From positions 1,240,001 to 1,304,000 of the forward strand of contig NZ_LT629799.1 in the NCBI RefSeq assembly GCF_900105785.1: 64,000 nucleotides of DNA, given 5' to 3'. Positions 17,566 through 26,216 of the stretch are shown here, in pieces. The translations under genes and the position numbers were made by a program. Each line of letters starts with the position of its first letter. Within the stretch, counting starts at the first letter, position 1. The DNA is from Microlunatus sagamiharensis. Its GTDB lineage: Bacteria > Actinomycetota > Actinomycetes > Propionibacteriales > Propionibacteriaceae. The notes beneath the pieces were generated by a model. That model was not told the DNA's origin. It worked only from the letters and a program-made list of their open reading frames with translations, and did no database searches.

Positions 17566-18078
17566 GTGAGACTCGCTCAGGCCGGTCCAGGGACGCGTCG
17601 GTCTCGCCCGGGGCGAGCCGCGCGAGCCCTGGTCGTGGCCGTCGCGCTGCTCGTGGTCCTGGTCGCCGCCTACGGCCTCGGCTACCGCGTGAACGTGCAG
17701 ACCGGCTCGGTCCCAGTCCCCACGGCCGCGACGTCGCCGGAGGACGTCGTGCTGACCTACGTCGACGCGTACGACCACCGCGACTTCGCCACGCTGGCGG
17801 CGATCTATCCCTCGGCGCAGGGTGCGTACTCGCGCTTCCGGGCGATGGGCACGATGAGGGGTCCTGAGGTCACCCAGGTCCAGACGCTCAACCCGAGTGA
17901 CATGGCGGGCATGTTCCCCGAGCCCGGCCACCACTACCGACGCGTCGAGGTCAGCTTTCGCTGGACCGGTCTCACGGGCTCCGACCTGGCCCGCGAGGAC
18001 GGCCCGAGCGGATCGATCTACTGGCTCGAACGCAGCTCGGACTCCGAGCCGTGGACGATCAGGGACGAGGGGTTCTGA
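17566..18078 (+). CDS. Single-pass membrane protein with NTF2-like domain
   Basis: The 170-residue protein has a basic N-terminus, one membrane helix (ALVVAVALLVVLVAAYGLGY, about 22-41) and an outer domain starting SPEDVVLTYVDAYDHRDFATL, a typical NTF2/SnoaL-like opening. It ends in a strand-rich region (YYWLER-type then EPWTIRDEGF). A GGAGG at 17553-17557 selects the GTG at 17566. It follows the reverse transcriptase by 35 bases on the same strand and is probably co-transcribed, making it the nearest candidate for an accessory protein, though it could be an unrelated neighbour. Confidence 0.72.
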   Translation: MRLAQAGPGTRRSRPGRAARALVVAVALLVVLVAAYGLGYRVNVQTGSVPVPTAATSPEDVVLTYVDAYDHRDFATLAAIYPSAQGAYSRFRAMGTMRGPEVTQVQTLNPSDMAGMFPEPGHHYRRVEVSFRWTGLTGSDLAREDGPSGSIYWLERSSDSEPWTIRDEGF

Positions 18079-18116
18079 GGCAGGCAGGCCGCGTCGACGG
18101 GGCGGGACCCTCACGC

Positions 18117-19622
18117 TCAACGGGCGAGCACGCCACCGAACCCTGCTCCCGTCGGCGTCGGGTACCCCGACAGGGTGATGTCGAAGGTCTTCGAGCCGCC
18201 GGTCGTGAAGCTCTTGCCGGAGCCCTTGAGGGTGGTCACCGCTCCCGTGCCGTTCTCCCCGGACGCCCCGACCGTGAGGTCGAGCCGGCCGTCGCGGTCG
18301 TGGTCGACGAGCGAGAGCGCACGGCCGAACCGGTCCCCGGCCTCGGCCGTGCCGGGGATGCCCTTGGTGTTCTGGTCGTACGCCTTGTTGCCGCTCGTGC
18401 GGTAGCCCTTCTTGCCGCCGTACACGACGGTGACCCGCCCGGCCTCCTCGCGGCTGCCGATCGCCTCGCCGGGGGAGCCGACGACGAGGTCGGCGTAGCC
18501 GTCGCGGTCGAGGTCGCCGAGGTCGACGGCGTAGCCGAACTCGTCGTAGGGCTCGTTGCTGCCCGGGACGCCCTTCGTCGACTGGGTGAGCTCGGAGACC
18601 TTGGAGCGCAGCGTCGACCCCGAGCCGGACAGCGACAGCGTGTAGACCGAACCCGGCTCCGCCTGCTCGCTCCCGTACGCGGGCTGGCCGATGACGATCT
18701 CGTTGCGCTTGTCGCCCTTGACGTTGCCGATCGCGATCGCGTCGGAGCCGGTGACGTAGCCGAACGCCAGCTGGCGGCAGGGACCGACGCCGGCGTCGGT
18801 GCTCGTGCAGACGCTGACCGAGCCGCCGTGGCCCTCGCCGTCGTCGTACGGCAGCCCGAACGCCCCGACGACCAGGTCCGGACGCTTGTCGCCGTCCACG
18901 TCGCCCACGGCGAGCGAGGAGCCGAAGACGAGGTCGTAGTCGTCGCCGCTTCGCACCCCCGTCAGCACCGTCGACCGGGAGGTGGCAAACCGCTCCTCGC
19001 CGCCCCGGAAGACGGTGACCGTGCCGTTGGGGTAGTACTCCGGACCCCTGACCGGGTCGGCCGAACCCGCGCCGACCGCCAGGTCGGCATAACCGTCGCC
19101 GTCGAAGTCGGCCGTGGCCACGGAGTCGCCGAAGTCGTCGTCCTGCACCTCACCGGCGCGCGTGAGGACGTACGACCGCGCTGCGGTCAGCCCGCTCGCC
19201 GAGCCGAAGAGCACGGTCACCGTGCCCCGCTCGACCTCGTCCGCCACGGTGTCGGGGCCGGGCGCGGCGATCGCGAGATCGGCGTAGCCGTCACGGTCGA
19301 AGTCAGCGCTCGCGAAGGCCGACCCGAACTGGGCGTACTGCTCCGGCTCGCCCGGCACGCCCTCTGTCGCCTGGGTCCAGACGCGCCCGGAGGTGGCGAG
19401 CCCCTTCTTCGACGCCTCGAGCACCGTCACGCCGCCGGCCGCCGTGCCGTCGACCTTGAGGAAAGGTGCCCCCACGACCTGCTCGGGGAAGCCGTCCCCG
19501 TCGAAGTCGAAGGCCCGGGCCGCGGTCGCGGCGGACGCCGGCAGCGGCGCAGCGACGAGGCCGAGGGGCAGGGCCAGCGACAACCCGAGGGCGGCGGCGA
19601 GGACGGGTCGGTGCTGGCGCAC
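18117..19622 (-). CDS. Secreted FG-GAP beta-propeller protein
   Basis: The 501-residue protein has a signal peptide (PVLAAALGLSLALPLGLVA) and seven FG-GAP-type repeats, each with a Ca-binding loop such as DFDGDGFPE, DFDRDGYAD, DFDGDGYAD, DVDGDKRPD, NVKGDKRNE, DLDRDGYAD and DHDRDGRLD. Seven repeats make a seven-bladed propeller like the integrin alpha head. These proteins are exported and often bind other proteins or surfaces. An AGGAG at 19628-19632 (complement) fixes the GTG start. It is convergent with the NTF2-like gene, with only 38 bases between the stops. Confidence 0.9.
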   Translation of the reverse strand: MRQHRPVLAAALGLSLALPLGLVAAPLPASAATAARAFDFDGDGFPEQVVGAPFLKVDGTAAGGVTVLEASKKGLATSGRVWTQATEGVPGEPEQYAQFGSAFASADFDRDGYADLAIAAPGPDTVADEVERGTVTVLFGSASGLTAARSYVLTRAGEVQDDDFGDSVATADFDGDGYADLAVGAGSADPVRGPEYYPNGTVTVFRGGEERFATSRSTVLTGVRSGDDYDLVFGSSLAVGDVDGDKRPDLVVGAFGLPYDDGEGHGGSVSVCTSTDAGVGPCRQLAFGYVTGSDAIAIGNVKGDKRNEIVIGQPAYGSEQAEPGSVYTLSLSGSGSTLRSKVSELTQSTKGVPGSNEPYDEFGYAVDLGDLDRDGYADLVVGSPGEAIGSREEAGRVTVVYGGKKGYRTSGNKAYDQNTKGIPGTAEAGDRFGRALSLVDHDRDGRLDLTVGASGENGTGAVTTLKGSGKSFTTGGSKTFDITLSGYPTPTGAGFGGVLAR

Positions 19623-19745
19623 GAGGGCTCCTAGGACGAGGCGAACCCGCACACCATGCAACCCCGACGGCCGCGTGGCAACCGCGACGCACCCTTGTCA
19701 CCCTCATGAGCGACACCCGTCGCTCCAGGCTCGGCGTCGACCCCG

Positions 19746-19994
19746 CACGAGCTCCGACCCGTCGCGGTCGGCGTACACCTGCACCGGGCGAGCCGCGGGG
19801 TGATGGAGAAGCTGGGCATGCGGCACGTCCGCACCGAGCACCGCACCTGGGACGACCCGTTGCCGGGGGCCGACCAGGGCGAGGTCGTCTACGAGATCGA
19901 CGCGGAGGGCTGGCGGGCCGGCGCCCGTTCGCGCGGGTACGACGCAGACCACGACGATCCGGGAATAATTCGCCAGCGCCGCCTCGGGCTCTAG
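19746..19994 (+). pseudogene. C-terminal remnant of GNAT acetyltransferase
   Basis: A frame without a credible start reads HELRPVAVGVHLHRASRGVM, then EKLGMRHVRTEHRTWDDPLP and EVVYEIDAEGW. This is the C-terminal end of the RimJ/RimL-type GNAT fold (motif ASRxVMEKLGM). The N-terminal two thirds are missing. The rest of the 19623-20013 gap shows nothing else. A short internal start (19800) would make 64 residues, too few for an active enzyme. Confidence 0.6.
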
Positions 19995-20013
19995 CCGGCC
20001 TGCGTACGACCGG

Positions 20014-21516
20014 TCAGACGCTCGCGTGCTCGGCGGGCTCGGCTGCGGACTGCTCGTCGCCGGCGTGCTCGTCGGTGCTGCGGGAGTCGGTCAGCGACAG
20101 CGAACCGATCGTCGCGATCACCCCGACGAGGACGGCGACGACGAGGTAGGTGACCCGCTCGCCGCCGTAGTAGGCGTGCACGAGCTCGGGGCTCCAGGCG
20201 CCGATCGGGAGCCGGGTCGTCACCAGGGCCGCGATGAGCGTGCCGACGACGGCGGTGCCGAGGCTGGTGCCGATCTCCTGCGAGGTGTCGTTGAGGGCGG
20301 CGCCGATGGAGGTCCGGTTCTCCGGCATCGCCTCGACGAGGGCGACGGCGCAGATGGTCATGATCGTCCGCAGCCCGGTGGTGAGCACGACCATGCAGAC
20401 CGCGATCGCGAGGTAGCCGTGCGAGACTGCCCAGGACATCCCGAGCAGCGAGGTCACCAGGAGCCCGGTGCCGACGAGGCAGGCGAGCCGGTGGCCGAGG
20501 CGGGCGGCGAGCTGCTCGGCGACCGGGGTCGCGGCGATCATGGTGATGATCAGGGGCAGGTTCGCCAGGCCGGCGCGCATCGGGCTCCAGCCGTACGCGT
20601 ACTGGAAGTGCAGGATCAGCCCGAACATGACGCTGGCCATCGTCACCGAGGCGCCGAGCTGGGTGATCGCCGCGCCCCGGGCGGGACCGGTGCGGAAGAT
20701 CGCGAGGTCGATCATCGGCGACTCCGCACGGCGCTCGCGCAGGACGAAGCCGATCACGGCGACGACGGTGCCGACCGCGCACGCGAGGGTGACGGGGGAC
20801 AGCCAGCCGTGCTCGACGCCGCTGGTGAGGGTGTAGCAGCCGAGCCCGATCGCGGCGATCGTCAGCGCGGTGCCCGGCAGGTCGAGGCGCTCCGACGTGA
20901 GGTCGGCGCGCCGGTCGGCGGGCACGCCGGCGCGGACGCCGATCCACGCGATCAGCGCGATGGGGGCGTTGACGACGAGGAGCCACTGCCAGCTGAGGTG
21001 GGTCAGGACCGAACCGCCCAGCACGGGTCCGAGCACGAACCCGGACATCCCGACGATCATCACCACGGTGATCGAGCGCATCCGCAGCTTCTCGTCGTCG
21101 AAGAGCCGGAAGATCAACGACATCGTGACGGGCGCCATCGCGGCCGCGGCGAACCCGAGCGCGGCGCGCAGGGCGATCAGCTGGCCGATGTCGGTCACCA
21201 GCACGACGGCCAGGCTGATCAGGCCGAAGGCGGCGAGCCCGGTCAGCAGCACGCGCCGGCGGCCGAACCGGTCGGCGGCCGACCCGGCGGTCAGCAGCAG
21301 CCCGCCGAAGGTGAGGGAGTAGGCGCCGGTCACCCACTGCAACCCCGTCGTCCCGCTCTCCAGCGACCGGCCGATCGTCGGGAGGGCGATCGAGAGCAGG
21401 GTGTTGTCGACCATCTCGACGAAGAAGGCCAGGCAGAGCGCGGCCAGCGGGACGGCCGCTGCGCGCAGCGAGGTGTACGTGGGGGCTTTCGTGGGGCTGT
21501 CGATCGTGGTGCTCAT
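20014..21516 (-). CDS. MFS drug/proton antiporter, 14-TM (DHA2) type
   Basis: The 500-residue protein has a first helix with the DHA2-like pattern FFVEMVDNTLLSIALPTIG and motif A in SAADRFGRRRVLLTG. About fourteen hydrophobic segments run to residue 475 and the end is acidic. QacA/EmrB-type relatives export drugs or dyes using the proton gradient. It is divergent from the TetR gene at 21597 across three repeated operator boxes, so its expression is probably induced by a ligand of that repressor. The substrate is not predictable. Confidence 0.92.
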   Translation of the reverse strand: MSTTIDSPTKAPTYTSLRAAAVPLAALCLAFFVEMVDNTLLSIALPTIGRSLESGTTGLQWVTGAYSLTFGGLLLTAGSAADRFGRRRVLLTGLAAFGLISLAVVLVTDIGQLIALRAALGFAAAAMAPVTMSLIFRLFDDEKLRMRSITVVMIVGMSGFVLGPVLGGSVLTHLSWQWLLVVNAPIALIAWIGVRAGVPADRRADLTSERLDLPGTALTIAAIGLGCYTLTSGVEHGWLSPVTLACAVGTVVAVIGFVLRERRAESPMIDLAIFRTGPARGAAITQLGASVTMASVMFGLILHFQYAYGWSPMRAGLANLPLIITMIAATPVAEQLAARLGHRLACLVGTGLLVTSLLGMSWAVSHGYLAIAVCMVVLTTGLRTIMTICAVALVEAMPENRTSIGAALNDTSQEIGTSLGTAVVGTLIAALVTTRLPIGAWSPELVHAYYGGERVTYLVVAVLVGVIATIGSLSLTDSRSTDEHAGDEQSAAEPAEHASV

Positions 21517-21532
21517 GGGCGACCTGTCTGTC

Positions 21533-21581
21533 GAACGCCGTACGACTATCGAACGGCGTTCTAGACGATAGAACGCTGTTC
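21533..21581. promoter_or_regulatory. Three operator boxes between MFS and TetR genes
   Basis: Three copies of a GAACGNNGTTC-like box occur: GAACGCCGTAC (21533-21543), GAACGGCGTTC (21551-21561, a perfect odd palindrome) and GAACGCTGTTC (21571-21581). Their centres are 18 and 20 bases apart, so neighbouring sites lie on similar faces of the helix. The boxes fill the gap between the divergent starts at 21516 and 21597. The TetR protein next door is the obvious ligand. Confidence 0.75.
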
Positions 21582-21596
21582 GGTAGAGTGCAACCC

Positions 21597-22340
21597 ATGG
21601 CCGCAGATCGATCGACGCAGACCGGTCCGGGCGCCCCGGCGACCACCCGGGCCCGGGGCCGCCGACGGGCGTCGCACTCCTTGGACACCGTGCTCGGCGA
21701 GGCGATCGCGATCCTCGACGAGGCCGGCGAGCCGGCGCTCACCTTCCGCGCCCTCGCCGCGCGGCTCGGTGGGGGTGTGGCGAGCATCTACTGGTACGTC
21801 TCCAGCCGCGACGAGCTGCTCGAGCGCGTCACCGAGGAGGTGATGAGCCAGGTCCTGGCCGCGACCGAGCCGCTCACCCGCGGACCCGACCCGATCGACA
21901 ACGTGCGCGCGCTCGCGCTCGCACTGTTCGACGAGTTCGTGCGTCGGCCGTGGTTCGGCCAGCTGATGCTGCGCAACAACGGGCTGCAGCCCAACCAGAT
22001 GCTCATGTTCGACCGTCTCGGCCAGCAGCTGATGAGGCTCGACCTCACCCCCCGGCAGCGCTTCCACGCGGTGTCGTCGATCGTCAGCTACGTCGTCGGC
22101 GTCGCGGTCGACCTCGCCGAACCGCCCCCGCGCGAGTTCGTGGAGAGCGGGATGGAGCCGGGGGAGTTCCTGGCCATGTACGCCGACCGCTGGCGCGCGC
22201 TCGACGACCGGGAGTACCCCTTCGCCCAGCAGGTCGCCGACGAGTTCGCCACGCACGACGACCTCGAGGTGTTCCGCTCCGGCCTCGACCTGCTGCTGGC
22301 CGGCCTGCGGCTGCAGGCCGGGCCCGGCCCGGCGTCCTGA
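21597..22340 (+). CDS. TetR-family regulator of the MFS exporter
   Basis: The 247-residue protein has a TetR helix-turn-helix (about 35-85; ALTFRALAARLGGGVASIYW, then YVSSRDELLERV) and a long helical C-terminal domain of TetR_C type. The GTG at 21588 is an alternative start, but the ATG at 21597 is preferred because the boxes end at 21581. It is divergent from the 14-TM exporter, and this arrangement is typical of self-regulated efflux systems. The gene ends 3 bases from the convergent GNAT gene. Confidence 0.9.
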   Translation: MAADRSTQTGPGAPATTRARGRRRASHSLDTVLGEAIAILDEAGEPALTFRALAARLGGGVASIYWYVSSRDELLERVTEEVMSQVLAATEPLTRGPDPIDNVRALALALFDEFVRRPWFGQLMLRNNGLQPNQMLMFDRLGQQLMRLDLTPRQRFHAVSSIVSYVVGVAVDLAEPPPREFVESGMEPGEFLAMYADRWRALDDREYPFAQQVADEFATHDDLEVFRSGLDLLLAGLRLQAGPGPAS

Positions 22341-22343
22341 CCC

Positions 22344-22847
22344 TCAACCATGGGTGGTGAAGGAGATCCAGGAGTCGGGCGGGAGGTCGGGACGGTCCGG
22401 GACGGCACGGAGCTCCTCGGTCCAGCGCTCTCCCGCGGCCGCCCGGGCGACACCCCGCCAGAAGTGCACGGCGGGCTCGTTCTCGGCCTGGAAGGCGACG
22501 GTCCACGCGCCGGGGTGGAGGGCGAGGACCTCGCTGACGGCCCTCGACCCGGCGCCGGTGCGACGCAGGCCGCGGACGACGAAGAAGGCGTTGAGGACGC
22601 GCACCGGCTGGTCCAGGGCGCGGACCAGGGCGAGCCCGACGGGCCGGTCCTGCAGCCAGAGGAGGTAGGCCGCCCACGTCGGGTCGTCCACGGCTGCCAG
22701 CACCCGCTCGCTGCGGAACGTGCCGTCGGGGCTCGGCAGCACCCCGCGGAGCCCGGAGAGGTCGTGACGGAACATCAGCCACAGCCGTTCGAGGACCGCG
22801 ACCTCGTCGGGGCTCACCCGCCGCACCGTCAGCTCGTGCTCGCCCAC
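22344..22847 (-). CDS. GNAT-family acetyltransferase
   Basis: The 167-residue protein has the GNAT layout: helices carrying RRVSPDEVAVLERLW, a strand LLWLQDRPVGLALVRAL, an acetyl-CoA loop region (VVRGLRRTGAGSRAVSEVL) and the C-terminal AFQAENEPAVHFWRGVA. The acceptor substrate is unknown. Of two in-frame GTG codons, 22847 is chosen because TACGGT lies 7 bases before it on that strand, the same leaderless geometry as at other genes here. It is divergent from the monooxygenase-like gene at 22928. Confidence 0.85.
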   Translation of the reverse strand: MGEHELTVRRVSPDEVAVLERLWLMFRHDLSGLRGVLPSPDGTFRSERVLAAVDDPTWAAYLLWLQDRPVGLALVRALDQPVRVLNAFFVVRGLRRTGAGSRAVSEVLALHPGAWTVAFQAENEPAVHFWRGVARAAAGERWTEELRAVPDRPDLPPDSWISFTTHG

Positions 22848-22927
22848 GAGGCGCACCGTACGCCGCGGGTCCGAGGACGGTGCGGTGCGGCGCGCTCCTT
22901 ACGCAGCGGGACCGTTACCGTCGGGAC

Positions 22928-23221
22928 GTGGCCATCACCTCCCTGCTCGAGCTGCACCTCGCCCCCGACGCTCCCGACGACGTGGAGCGCCGGGTGACCG
23001 CGATCCTGTCCCAGACCCGGGCCCGCCCGGGCCTGGTCTCGGCCGACGTTCTGCGCGACCTCGAGGACCCGCTGCACCTGGTGGTCGTGGAGGTGTGGGA
23101 GTCGGTCGAGGCCGACGACGCCTACCGGGCCTGGCGGGCGACGCCCGAGGGCGCGAACGAGCTGGGTGCCCTGACCGGGGGCCGGATCGCCCTCGCGCGG
23201 TACGAGCCGACCACCATCTGA
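22928..23221 (+). CDS. ABM-domain (antibiotic biosynthesis monooxygenase-like) protein
   Basis: The 97-residue protein opens with SLLELHLAPDAPDDVERRV and contains RPGLVSADVLRDLEDP and HLVVVEVWESVEADDAYRAW, the ferredoxin-like ABM pattern. ABM proteins work as small dimers that oxidise quinol-like compounds without cofactor, or degrade heme. No heme-binding residue is obvious here. TACCGT at 22916-22921 sits 6 bases before the GTG. The product is a stand-alone small protein with no clear partner. Confidence 0.8.
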   Translation: MAITSLLELHLAPDAPDDVERRVTAILSQTRARPGLVSADVLRDLEDPLHLVVVEVWESVEADDAYRAWRATPEGANELGALTGGRIALARYEPTTI

Positions 23222-23264
23222 CGCGCCGCCGCGCCGTCCTAGGGTCTCGCCGCCCCGAGGACGG

Positions 23265-23917
23265 TCAGACGGTCAGGACCTCCACGTCGTCGTCCCGGTA
23301 GCGGGACAGCACCTCCTCGGACGCGTCCCGGGTCGTGACGAGGTGGGTCAGCTCGTGCGGCTCCCCAACCGGAACGACGACGTCCGCGTCAGCTTGTCGG
23401 CGGAGACGACGAGGACGCGCCGGCGGGTCGCGGCGTCGATGGCGGCCCGCTTGACGCGCGCATCCTTGAGGGAGGTCGAGGTGAGCCCGGTGAGCGGTGA
23501 GGCCAAGCAGGCGCCGAGGACCGTCACGTCGACGTGCATCGACCGGATCGTCTCCAGCACCTGGGTGCCGGTGCAGGCGAGCGAGTCCGTCTCGACGGTC
23601 CCGCCCGGGACCACGACCTCGCAGCCGGGGACCGCCGCCAGCGCCGCCGCCGCGTGCAGGGAGAGGGCGAGCGTGGTCAGCGGCCGTCCGGCCAGCCGCA
23701 GCGCGACGGCGTAGCGGGTGGTCCCGTTGTCGACGATCACCGACTCGTCGTCGGCGACGAGCTGCGCGGCGGAGCAGGCCGGCCGCCTCCAGGTCGGGGA
23801 GGCGCGGCGGATCGTGATCGAGGAGACGCCGGTGACCTCCGACAGGCTCGCGACCGAGATCTCCTGGCCGCCGCGGGGCGCCCGCATGATCGTTCTGCTC
23901 CGGATCGATCGCGCCAC
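23265..23917 (-). pseudogene. Decayed DeoR-family regulator
   Basis: The start (GTG 23917) and helix-turn-helix (EISVASLSEVTGVSSITIRR) are intact. The expected next stretch (LPDLEAAGLLRRA) is present in another frame. About 45 residues of the ligand-domain start are missing. The sugar-binding part then resumes with LVADDESVIVDNGTTRYAVA and runs to VVSADKLTRTSSFR. A last shift near 23365 moves the tail (ELTHLVTTRDASEEVLSRYR) to another frame, ending at 23265. Two shifts and a deletion make function unlikely. It sits divergent to the intact isomerase-MFS operon it presumably once controlled. Confidence 0.75.
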
Positions 23918-23975
23918 GTGATCATCCGAACACCTACGGTGAGGGCCTCCGCACCCCTGAGGAAGGACATACGCC

Positions 23976-24860
23976 ATGAGCAGCCCGACCACCGGTCCGA
24001 GCACCGGCCGTGAGGCCGGACCGGCGACCGGTCCGGCCACCGGTCCGGCGAAGGCCGTGCACTCCTGGTCGCTGTTCCGCACGATGGGCCGCCTCGTCGC
24101 ACCCGGCTCGATGCCGTCCGGCGACCTGCCCGAGGGCGGCGGGGGAGCGCTGGACCTCCTCGGGCTGCCCGCCGAGCTGGCGCGCCACGGCTTCACCAGC
24201 ACGCAGCTCTGCCACTTCTACCTGGGGTCGCGGGAGCCGGCGTACGTCGCCGAGGTCCGGGAGGCCTTCGCCGAGGCCGGGGTGGAGGTCGAGTGCCTGC
24301 TCGTCGACGACGGTGACGTCACCCACCCGACGCAGGGTGCCGCCGAGCAGGACTGGGTCTCGGGCTGGCTGGACGTCGCCGTCGCGATGGGGGTGCGCCG
24401 GGCCCGGGTCGTCGCGGGCAAGCAGGCCCCGACCGAGGAGACCCTCGGGCTCTCCGCCCGGCGGCTCTCGGAGCTGGCCGAGCGGCACCCCGGCGTCCGC
24501 GTCGTCACCGAGAACTGGCACGCCCTGCTGCCCGACGCCGCCTCGGTCGAGCGGCTGCTGGACGCCTGCGAGGGCCGCGTCGGCTTCCTGGTCGACCTGG
24601 GCAACTGGAAGGGCGCCGGCAAGTACGACCAGCTCGCCGCCGTCGCGGGACGGGCGGAGACCTGCCAGGCCAAGGTGGGCACCGACGAGCGGGGCGCGAT
24701 CGACGAGGCGGACTTCCGACGCAGCCTCGGGGTGCTCCGCGACGCCGGCTACGACGGCCCGCTCGCGCTCGTCCACGACGGCCCCGACCCGGACGAGTGG
24801 GGCCGGCTCTACGAGGCGTACGCGCTGGTCACCTCGGTCTTCGGCGGAGGACGAGCGTGA
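23976..24860 (+). CDS. Sugar phosphate isomerase/epimerase (AP-endonuclease-2 fold)
   Basis: The 294-residue protein is a xylose-isomerase-like TIM barrel: VHSWSLFRTMGRLVAPGS, then HFYLGSREPAYVAEVREAF, metal-ligand candidates in VVTENWHALL (Glu about residue 187) and GFLVDLGNWKG (Asp about 208), and LALVHDGPDPDEW. The first 27 residues are Thr/Gly/Pro-rich repeats and probably disordered. It overlaps the MFS gene by 4 bases, so enzyme and transporter form an operon for uptake and conversion of one compound, likely a sugar or polyol. The local DeoR regulator is broken. Confidence 0.85.
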   Translation: MSSPTTGPSTGREAGPATGPATGPAKAVHSWSLFRTMGRLVAPGSMPSGDLPEGGGGALDLLGLPAELARHGFTSTQLCHFYLGSREPAYVAEVREAFAEAGVEVECLLVDDGDVTHPTQGAAEQDWVSGWLDVAVAMGVRRARVVAGKQAPTEETLGLSARRLSELAERHPGVRVVTENWHALLPDAASVERLLDACEGRVGFLVDLGNWKGAGKYDQLAAVAGRAETCQAKVGTDERGAIDEADFRRSLGVLRDAGYDGPLALVHDGPDPDEWGRLYEAYALVTSVFGGGRA

Positions 24861-26056
24861 CCGCCTCCTCGCCCGCGCTCGCCCCGGCCGACCTCGCACC
24901 GCAGCTCGCGCGCACCCGGTCGGTCGTCGCGGTCGCCCTGCTCTTCGCGCTCAACGGTCTGGTCATCGGCGGCTACGGCGGTTCGCTGCCCTCCATCCGC
25001 GAACGGCTCGGGATCGCGGCCGGCGGCATCGCCGGGTTGCTCTTCACCGCCGGTCTGGCCGGCATCGTGGCGATGCAGGCCGCCGGCCGGCTCAGCGACG
25101 CGGTCGGCGCACGCCGGGTCGCCCTGGCCGGCCTGCCGCTCCTGGTCGCCGCGGCCGTCACCTTCGCTCTGTCGACGAGCTACCCGCCCGCCGTCGTGGC
25201 GGCGGTCCTCCTCGGCCTGGGCAACGGGACCATCGACGTGGCCATGAACGCCATCGGGGTCCAGGTCGAGGCCGCGTGCCGGCAGCCGGTGATGAGCCGC
25301 TTCCACGCGCTGTGGTCGCTGGGCGGGTTCGCGGGCGCCGGCACGGTCGTTCTGGCGGCGGTGCTGCTCGACCTGCGCGGCGCCGCGGTCGTGCTGCCCG
25401 TCCTGCTGTTCTTCGCCGTCGTCGCCGCCCTGGGGTTCGTCGTCGCGCTCCGGATCACCCCGGCGACCGCGGTCGTGCAGCACCACCACGACGGGACGAG
25501 GACGCGGATCCCGCGGGTCGCCTGGCTGCTCGCCGTCATGGCGGTCGCCTTCGGACTGGCGGAGGGCACCGGCGTCGACTGGTCGTCGCTGCACGTCACC
25601 GAGGTCGCCTCGGTCGACTCCACGACCGGGGCCCTCGGGCTCGTCGCGGTGCAGGGCTCGATGGTCGTCATCCGGCTGCTCGGCGACGGATTCGTCACCC
25701 GCTTCGGCCGGCGTGCCGTGGTGCGCTTCGGCGGGGCGTGCGCCGCGGTCGGGTACGCGGGCGTCACCCTCGTCGACGGGCTGCCGCTGCTCCTCGTGGG
25801 CTGGGCCCTCGTGGGTCTGGGCGTCGGGATGATCGCTCCGCAGGTGTACGCGGTCGCCGGCCACCTCGGCGGGGGACGCGTCCTCGCCGTCGTCGTCACC
25901 TTCGGCTACGCCGCGTTCCTCGCCGGGCCCGCGCTGATCGGGTTCCTCGTGAACCACCTGGGCATCCACCACACGATGGCGGTCCCGGCCCTGCTGGGCG
26001 CGGGCATCGTCGCGCTCGCCGTGACGATGCCGAAGAGCGACACCGACCTGCGCTGA
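24857..26056 (+). CDS. MFS transporter of the isomerase operon
   Basis: The 399-residue protein has about twelve membrane helices (first ALLFALNGLVIGGYGGSLP) and motif A-like residues in GRLSDAVGARRVALAG. Its length and layout resemble 12-TM YbjJ-like sugar or inner-membrane transporters. The GTG start overlaps the isomerase stop (GTGA). The pairing suggests import of the isomerase substrate, which is unknown. A hairpin terminator candidate follows at 26058. Confidence 0.88.
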   Translation: MTASSPALAPADLAPQLARTRSVVAVALLFALNGLVIGGYGGSLPSIRERLGIAAGGIAGLLFTAGLAGIVAMQAAGRLSDAVGARRVALAGLPLLVAAAVTFALSTSYPPAVVAAVLLGLGNGTIDVAMNAIGVQVEAACRQPVMSRFHALWSLGGFAGAGTVVLAAVLLDLRGAAVVLPVLLFFAVVAALGFVVALRITPATAVVQHHHDGTRTRIPRVAWLLAVMAVAFGLAEGTGVDWSSLHVTEVASVDSTTGALGLVAVQGSMVVIRLLGDGFVTRFGRRAVVRFGGACAAVGYAGVTLVDGLPLLLVGWALVGLGVGMIAPQVYAVAGHLGGGRVLAVVVTFGYAAFLAGPALIGFLVNHLGIHHTMAVPALLGAGIVALAVTMPKSDTDLR

Positions 26057-26057
26057 G

Positions 26058-26082
26058 ACGCCCCTACGGGTCGGAGGGGCGT
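26058..26082 (+). terminator. Hairpin after isomerase-MFS operon
   Basis: ACGCCCCT (26058-26065) pairs with AGGGGCGT (26075-26082) as a perfect 8-base stem with a 9-base loop, starting 2 bases after the stop codon. No U-run follows. The remaining bases to 26216 show nothing recognisable. Confidence 0.5.
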
Positions 26083-26216
26083 GGTCTGCACGCTCCTGGG
26101 TAGACCTCCGGGCACGAGCGGATCGGCTGGCGCCGGTCGTCCCGCCCGAGGTCCGGACGGCTCAGCAGCGAGCTGTCCGGACCGTCCCACGGGGACGGCG
26201 GAGCGGAGGCGGGCGG

